From positions 91,237,845 through 91,301,844 of the forward strand of contig NC_087062.1 of NCBI RefSeq assembly GCF_963678635.1: a stretch of DNA of 64,000 nt. The letters are read 5' to 3'. The notes below the pieces were generated by a model. That model made no database searches. It had not been told where the DNA came from and was given only the letters and a program-made list of their open reading frames with translations. Below are positions 57,475 through 64,000 of this stretch, in pieces. The stretch is from Symsagittifera roscoffensis (Eukaryota; Xenacoelomorpha; Acoela; Convolutidae). The position numbers were made by a program, and so were the translations under genes. Each line of letters begins with the position of its first letter. Position 1 is the first letter of the stretch.

Positions 57475-57712
57475 TTGATTGTCTTTGTGTGTAAAAACTT
57501 GAACTAATCAACCAAGTTTGATTATTGAACTTGTTAAACTTTTTGTTTTGATCTAGTTTGGTCAGACCAAACTTTGAAAATTGTTACAATTGTTAAAATT
57601 GTTGAAAGAAAATTTTAGTTGTGCTACTTATGTATATATATAGAACATAGGTGAGTATATTTAGCTATTTAAACACGACTAAAGTTTTTAACCTGTGTAA
57701 GACACAATTTCA
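57475..57712 (+). repeat. Candidate LTR (about 238 bp)
   Basis: It begins TTGATTGTC just after the purine tract and ends near TTTCA, five bases before a candidate primer-binding site. It has a TATA-type sequence TATATATA at 57633-57640 with a plausible short transcribed part after it. No second copy exists in the window, so the call rests on flanking signals only. Confidence 0.5.
57633..57640 (+). promoter_or_regulatory. TATA box within the candidate LTR
   Basis: TATATATA about 80 bp before the LTR end, at a position usual for LTR promoters. Confidence 0.45.
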
Positions 57713-57717
57713 CTGTG

Positions 57718-57735
57718 TGGCGACATGGTAGGTTT
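57718..57735 (+). promoter_or_regulatory. Candidate primer-binding site
   Basis: TGGCGACATGGTAGGTTT follows the candidate LTR. The TGGCG start is common in retroelement primer sites. The tRNA was not identified. Confidence 0.45.
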
Positions 57736-60186
57736 GGGTAAACTCGCTCGAAAAGGGTGAGTAACGCAATAACTTTCCTAGCCACAGAGTTTATTAGTTT
57801 TAATATCAAATAGGACCGCATAAATAATTGATTATACTTGGTGAGTGACGTTAAGTTAATTTTAACGGGTGCGTGGCCGTGCCACGTCCCAACTTTTTAA
57901 TCAGCAAGAGCGAAAAGAAGTTTTATGGCAAGCGACGTAAGTAGTCAGAAAAGAAGTTTTATCTAGGACACTCCTCATGCTGCAAATTTTGTGAAAATGT
58001 TGAAAGGCAGTGAGATGTAGTACGATGCCGTTTGTGACACGTAGTGAGTTGAGGTGGAGTAGGTAAATTTCCTTTTCTATGCGATTTTTAAGATTGATTA
58101 TAGAGAACTGGAACACTACTTGACGATAACCCGGTGTTATGCGATCAATAGGGACATTGATGGGGACTTGTCCGGGGAGAATATACCATTCTGCCAGATT
58201 GGCACAGCGCAACCTTCCGGCGGGACAGAAAAAGACGACTAAAGTCCTTAGTAACAAAAAAGTGCTTGAAAGGAGGGTTAAAGTATTCTGAAATTTTCTA
58301 TTTTTCTATTCTAAGAAAATTTCGATCGTCAAGTTGATATTTCTCAGAAATACGAAAAACGGCCATTTTGACCGAAAAAGTCGAGAAGAACAGAACAACG
58401 ACAAATATAGTGAAAAACGGTCGTACGGGAACACGAGAAAAACGGAGCCTCTTATCGTGGCAATAACACACGATAAGATCCTTAGCAGTGGAAATTGGTG
58501 GAAAAGGAAGCTTCAGTGGGGAAGGAAGATTCCGCGGAACCCTGCCGTGCCACAAATTGGGAGAGATAAGAACGTTATATCGAGAAGATTACGGGAGCAG
58601 AGGCTTGGTCCCCCAGAGACTGTTGTATGTTGAAGGACTGCATAAAACTAAATTTTTAGCTACTCTGATGCCATAGAACTTTGAATTAACACCGGTATTA
58701 TTTGATATTTTAGAGTATGAGTAGCTAGAAAGAGGAAAGGGTCAATCCATCTCCAATGGATTTAATATAGAACTGTGCCAGTCGGTCATATTTGGAAGTT
58801 TGACCTTGAGAAAAACAAGAACGCTTAATTTTGGAGTGAAATTTGGTTTTTTTCAAAACTTCGAATGGAGCCTGTCATGCACGATTCTCTCGCGATAACT
58901 GAAAACCGAAAAAGAGAAATCATAACGATCGAGTAACAATCGCGGGAAAGTTGCCAGATAAAGCAGTAGGAAATTGCCATTCGCAATTTCCGTCACAATA
59001 AAACTAGAGTAGAGCTGTCCTATCTGAAACAGAAGGAAGCGTATTCCCGAGAATTGGACTATTATTGCTCGACTGGATTATCGTTCAAACTGGACTAGAG
59101 TGAACCTTCGATGGAAAAGTGGACAGCTTGAGTGTCCCAATGGTTCACGAGAAACTATACTCTAGAGTTCAAACTTGTTCCTGTTATTGAAACTAACAAA
59201 CATTAAACTCATTTAGTTACATTATTTAATTCTCGAGTTGTTTACTAACTTAATTACTCCCAGATCTTGAGCGTGCTACGATGTGAGTACCCAATTTAAA
59301 TTTCTAGAGTGTGTTTTATGATTGTTATGTTGAGGTAAGGCGAGTCTTAGGTTGATCCATCTGAAATGGATCAAAGTTCCACTGTCTAATAAATAGTAAC
59401 TTAACGGATTGTTCCGACCCGGTTTTTAACGGCGTTCATGTAATTTGGGTATCTAGAGACCTAAGTATGGGGACGTTCTTATTTCTAGAGTGGGGGGGAT
59501 ATTTTGGTAGTAGCTTTTAAGCTGCAACGGGTCGTAGTCTCATGTCACAAGCGAACCGAATTGGCTCCGACTGATTTGAGGTAGAAAAACACAAGAGATA
59601 GTGTCCCTGACTCTTGAGCCAATGGTTATAGGGCCTATTTTTCTTAAGCCTCATGTGTGACTACAGTAGACGAATGTTACATAGTGTTTTTATGGCGCTC
59701 CTGGGTGTTTACGACATCAAGACTACGGAGTCGAACCCACTTGAGACAGCTTCGGGCTGCATGCCCATTCTAGAGTACCGGTGATACGGTTCGGCAGGAA
59801 CGTGCAAACCTTCCGGTTGTACCGTGATAGTTTTTTAAAAAAACTCGAGAAAACTTCCTGGTACGCTCTCCGAACGAGGCTTAGCTAACCGAGTAAAAGG
59901 GGGCAACTAGGGGGACAAAAACACGAGCAAAAAGACAAAAAGCAAAACAAAAACCAGAAAAGAATAGAAAAAGGAACAAAAACCATAAAACGAAAAAAGA
60001 CAGTGACTTTGACACCAGATTAGTTGGATCAAACCTTTCTATTAATTAGATAGTATACCCATACTGTTTTACAAGTTCGATCGCTTCGATCAACCTAGCA
60101 ATTTAACCCAGTAACCTCAATAAAGTGCCCGAGTGTGGGGCGTTGTCAAGGGTTTTCAGATAGCTTGGAACTTAGCTGGACAACAA

Positions 60187-60436
60187 GGAGACTTGACTGG
60201 AAGAGGTGACCAGCCGAGTGGGAAAGTGGTTCAGGAGCACTTGAGCTGAACCAATAGGAGACTTGACTGGAAGAGGTGACCAGCCGAGTGGGAAAGTGGT
60301 TCAGGAGCACTTGAGCTGAACCAATAGGAGACTTGACTGGAAGAGGTGACCAGCCGAGTGGGAAAGTGGTTCAGGAGCACTTGAGCTGAACCAATAGGAG
60401 ACTGGACTGGAAGAGGTGACCAGTCGAGTGGGAAAG
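60187..60436 (+). repeat. 70-bp tandem repeat, about 3.6 copies
   Basis: Units beginning GGAGACTTGACTGGAAGAGG start at 60187, 60257, 60327 and 60397, a period of exactly 70. The first three are nearly identical; the fourth is partial. Confidence 0.9.
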
Positions 60437-61298
60437 TAGCCAAGAAGGATTTGGCAGTTCTCGAGTTCTCAAGTTGGGCAGAACGGGTATCGTTAAAATC
60501 CACATTACATTATAGGAGATAAGTGTAAAATTGGATAAGCGAAATCCCCCGGTTTTGAGGAACGTTTTTACTTGAGCAGGCCTGGAGACAGGTCTACGGT
60601 TTTCTCTTGAGAGGTTTAGCACCCGGCGCTTAAGGTAATTTTAGGCTTAAGAAGGGGGGCTAAAAAGGGGGGAGGTTAGAAGGGGGGCTGGTTAAGTTAG
60701 AGGTTGGCGGTTATAATTTGTAAAAAGGGGGGACACATTAGAGTAACTAATTGCTCGGCATCGTCGACTTAGTTACATTAGATATTTACACGCGTTGGTC
60801 ATAGGAAGCGGATATCCAAAATTAGAATCAGGTTAAGGTAGGTATCCTGGTCGGATCGGTAGGGGGGAACGGACATAGACAGTTCTTGTGATACCCCATA
60901 AGATCGCTAGCAGGGAGGAGGAAAACGCGTGGCAATTAAGTACCAGAAATTTTTTCGATAGAAGGTAGACATTTGTCACCTTTGAAATTTTTAGGTTCAT
61001 CTCTTTGTTTTTATTATTTTTTCTTGCTTAGATTTTTGTTGCATTTTGGTAAGGATTTGTGTTTGGTTTTTATACGAACAGGTGATCACAAGATACCTGC
61101 GCACAGGTTTTGGTTTCAAGTTGCTTGGAACATTGAAAAGAGGTAACTAAAAAAGGGGGGTCAGCATTTGGCCACTAAGAGAGGGTTTTTGGGAAAATTT
61201 TTACTAGAGCTTGAGTGGTGGTACAAGGTACAGTGAATCAAGAAGTCCCTACAACGAAGAAGAAGGAGGTCCCACCGCTCAAACACTTGTTAACTGTC

Positions 61299-62020
61299 TT
61301 GGGACAGTGCCAAAGAAGTCTTGGGACAGTACCAGAGAGGTCTTGGGCCAGTGCCAAAGAAGTCTTGGGACAGTGCAGTCTGGGGACAGTCTTGGGACAG
61401 TGCAGTCCTGGGATAGTGTTGGACCAGAGCAGTCTTGGTACAGTCTTGGGACAGTACAGCCTTGAGACAGTACAGTCTTGGGACGGCACAGTCTTGGGAC
61501 AGTGGTCTTGGGACAGTGGTCTTGGGACAGTGGTCCTGGGACAGTGGTCTTGGGACAGTGGTCTTGGGACAGTGGTCTTGGGACAGTGGTCCTGGGACAG
61601 TGGTCTTGGGACAGTGGTCTTGGGACAGTAGCCTTGGGACAGTAGTCTTGGGACAGTAGCCTTGGGACACTGGTCTTGGGATAGTAGCCTTGGGACACTA
61701 GCCTTGGGACAGTAGCCTTGGGACAGTAGTCTTGGGAAAGTAGTCTTGGGACAGTAGCCTTGGGACAGTAGTCTTGGGACAGTAGTCTTGGGACACTAGC
61801 CTGGGGACACTAGTCTTGGGACAGTAGTCTTGGGACACTAGTCTTGGGACAGTAGTCTTGGGACAGTCTTGGGACAGTGGTCCTGGGATAGTACTCTCGG
61901 GACAGGGGTCTTGGGACACTGACAAAAAGTACTGGGACAGTACCGAACATTCTTGGGACAGTAGAAAGAAGCCTGGGACGGTACAAAGAAGAGTAGGGAC
62001 GGTAACTGGAAGTCTTGGGA
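61299..62020 (+). repeat. 14-bp minisatellite, GTCTTGGGACAGTG type
   Basis: More than 40 copies of CTTGGGACAGT followed by GGT or AGT variants, mostly 14 bp apart; the first and last copies are more irregular. Copies group by variant (GTGGT in the first half, GTAGT or GTAGC later), as expected of unit-by-unit expansion. Open frames on both strands here only reflect the repeat. Confidence 0.92.
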
Positions 62021-62277
62021 CGGTATAAAAATTGGAGTAAAAATTACAATAAGTATTTTAAGACAGAATTAAAACAGAACAAGACTAGTCGGAACCCGGT
62101 ACGGTTGTGACCACAAATAAAGAAAGTTTCTCGAAAGGTTTTGAAAGAGAACTAGGAACATCGTTTTTATCACGTTGTATATTTCCTTTTAATAATTTTT
62201 TCACAAAAGATATTATCCTTAGAATAGAATTGTGTATATAGTAATATTGTAAATAGGAGCAATTGTAAATAGAAATA

Positions 62278-63993
62278 ATGAGACGGAGTAGGGTACCGGT
62301 GCTCGAAAAAAGGTCAACTGGATCAAACACAATGAGTGGTCCGGGGGACTCAACAGCTAACAGCAACGCAGGTCCGGATGCCATGACGTGGGCAAGCACT
62401 TGGGAGATGATGAACAGGACTCTAGAGGCCTTCGCCACGAGGAACACTGACTCGAGCGATAGGAGAGACGGAAAATCAAGAAAAACTTTCAAGAAGCCAA
62501 AAGAATTCAAAGACGACTCCGATGGATGCATTGACACTTGGGTGGAAGTGATGAGATTACACCTATAGCAAGATAACTTAAATGATGAAAGACAAGCATG
62601 CACAGCCATACTCAGCAATTTGGAAGGCACGGCATTAAAATGCGTGGTTGCAAAGAAAGAAGAAGAACGCGATACCGCGGACAAAATCTTCGAAATATTG
62701 CTGAATCGATTCGGGTCAGGCATGAAGGGTCACCAAGCGATGATGCGATTTGAAAAGAGAAGGCAGAGGGACGATGAATCAATTGATCGGTTCCTAGATG
62801 ACTTTGAGAGCTTGAGAAGAAGGAGTGACCCAGAGGAGTCGACAAACAGAAGAAACTTTAGCATTGCCTCGAAGTTCATTGATGGGGTAAAAAGTGATGA
62901 CTTAAGAACAATGTTAGCAACATACTACACATTGTCGAAAGACAGCGCACCGACCCCAGAAGAAATGAGACAGAAATCAAGGGAATACATGCTGATGAAG
63001 CCCAAGAAATACTCATATTCAGAAAACAGGAACACGCAAGGGGGAAGACAACCTCAGAGGTCGTCATGGTACAAGCCTAGAGATGACATGGACAAGCGCA
63101 GATCATGCGCGAACTGCGGGTCGGCGGATCACCACGTGGCTGACTGCACAACATACAAACAATGCATGAAGAGTCTAGGATACGCACCGGATGAGGAGGA
63201 CATGAGCCAGATGGAGGAACACGAGTACTATAGTGGCTTAATCATCAAGATAGGCGCGAGATGCTTCTTCTGTAACCAAGAAGGGCACTTCAGAATGGAT
63301 TGTCTTTTGTTCTGGGAAGCGGTCAAGGACCAGAGTCACCCCAAACATAAGTTGGCATTAGCGGCGGTGCAGAATCAGCGGAATAGACAAAACGAGTTTG
63401 AATCTAGGAAATTAGGAGCACCAAGCACGGAATTGCCGACGAAAACAGTGAAAGCTGTAACACATGTTAATGGTGCGATAGAATCCGCAGCCGGGAACTC
63501 TCTAGAGATAAATTATGAGAAAGCGGCGACGGAAGCAATTACCAAAGTGAAACAGGATCTGGCTGCGAAAGAAATAGAGCAACGACTAAAGCAGGAGATC
63601 GAAAGACAGAATTTCAACGAAGCATTAACTGGATCAAAGCCAACACCAGAGGCTGTACCGGGCTCGACAAAGACCGGGAATTGTAACACTGTAAAAATGG
63701 TGACGGGAAAGCCATCCGGCATATCGAAAATCGGGGCTAGAATAATGTCGATAATCACAGTGGGCGGCCACGAGGTAACCAGAAACTTGAGCGAACCGAG
63801 CGACCAGACAATAATGCACATTGACGTGTACGCAGATTACTTGAGTTGTATAAGCCCACAAACGACTTCTAGAGCGTTGAGAGCACTACTCACGAGAGGG
63901 GGCAGCAAGTCGGTACGTGTTGATAACAGGCATACTGAAGCTTATGGTCCACACGAGGTGATGCTAAAAATAGATGGTTCTGCCGGAGATTGA
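62278..63993 (+). CDS. LTR-element gag with two CCHC knuckles, one in-frame TAG
   Basis: One frame from ATG at 62278 to TGA at 63993, broken only by TAG at 62566-62568 (codon 97). Gag packages the element's RNA. After a charged N-terminal part comes a region typical of retrotransposon capsids (FEILLNRFGSGMKG, RFEKRRQRDDESIDRFLDDF, about 62680-62805). Two canonical CX2CX4HX4C knuckles follow: CANCGSADHHVADC (63106-63147) and CFFCNQEGHFRMDC (63262-63303). The C-terminal third is rich in K, E and A (about 63500-63610). No protease DTG/DSG motif is seen before the frame ends, and pol should lie right of the window. The gag differs from the 16-kb element's. Strong GC and few breaks suggest a young copy. 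Confidence 0.8.
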
Positions 63994-64000
63994 ACATTTG

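Larger units (their letters stand above)
57736..62277 (+). other. Long non-coding leader between candidate LTR and gag
   Basis: About 4.5 kb with intermediate GC. It contains a hairpin CGTGGCCGTGCCACG (57868-57882), a 70-bp repeat (60187-60436) and a long 14-bp minisatellite (61299-62020). Short open frames such as 58334-58633 show no motif. A leader of this length is unusual for an LTR element; part of it could be a separate insertion. Confidence 0.45.

Noticed and set aside
61211-61925. Several long open frames on both strands
   Set aside because: All are translations of the 14-bp minisatellite. Its length is not a multiple of three, so every frame stays open through it.

Overview
The window is animal nuclear DNA. 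It is AT-rich (roughly two thirds A+T by eye), its genes are broken by GT-AG introns of 50 bp to more than 6 kb, and most of it is repeats and transposable elements. The recognisable host genes are a tetraspanin, a PEN-2 gamma-secretase subunit and an RSG1/CPLANE2-type ciliary GTPase. They indicate a ciliated metazoan. The phylum cannot be fixed from the sequence; a tunicate or another small-gened marine invertebrate is a guess.

Layout. 1-15 kb: the 3' part of a plus-strand tetraspanin gene (five phase-0 exons, 198 codons). Its exons are separated by introns packed with repeats: a fold-back palindrome, tandem 2.41-kb units, and a direct duplication of about 4 kb. 15.8-22.6 kb: a three-deep nest of mobile elements. 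A ~0.5-kb repeat (family A) is interrupted by a TIR element (family B), which is interrupted by a decayed 5.85-kb Ty3/gypsy-type LTR retrotransposon with both LTRs and a target-site duplication. 23.4-23.9 kb: a two-exon minus-strand gene for a small predicted secreted protein. 24-33 kb: repeat copies, another B element with an intact target duplication and its empty site nearby, a short TIR element, and two back-to-back near-perfect palindromes with the same central spacer. 34.8-42.6 kb: a three-exon minus-strand gene for a 1,322-residue cysteine-rich protein I do not recognise. 44-47 kb: a fossil MULE-type transposase and a very regular 76-bp tandem array. 49.1-50.6 kb: RSG1-like and PEN-2 genes, same strand, 274 bp apart. 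48.5-51 kb also holds tRNA-derived SINE copies.

53.4-64 kb has clearly higher GC. It holds a block of four long overlapping or adjacent reading frames of unknown identity, which look like one ~1.3-kb-codon frame broken by shifts. Next come a purine tract, a candidate LTR with TATA box, a candidate primer-binding site, a 4.5-kb leader containing two minisatellites, and a gag frame with two CCHC knuckles that runs off the window. This reads best as the 3' end of one LTR element joined through a single LTR to the 5' part of another. It is the likeliest place for an undescribed element.

All intron junctions given are sequence predictions checked only for GT-AG ends and phase agreement. No similarity search was run, so family names rest on motifs recognised by eye.
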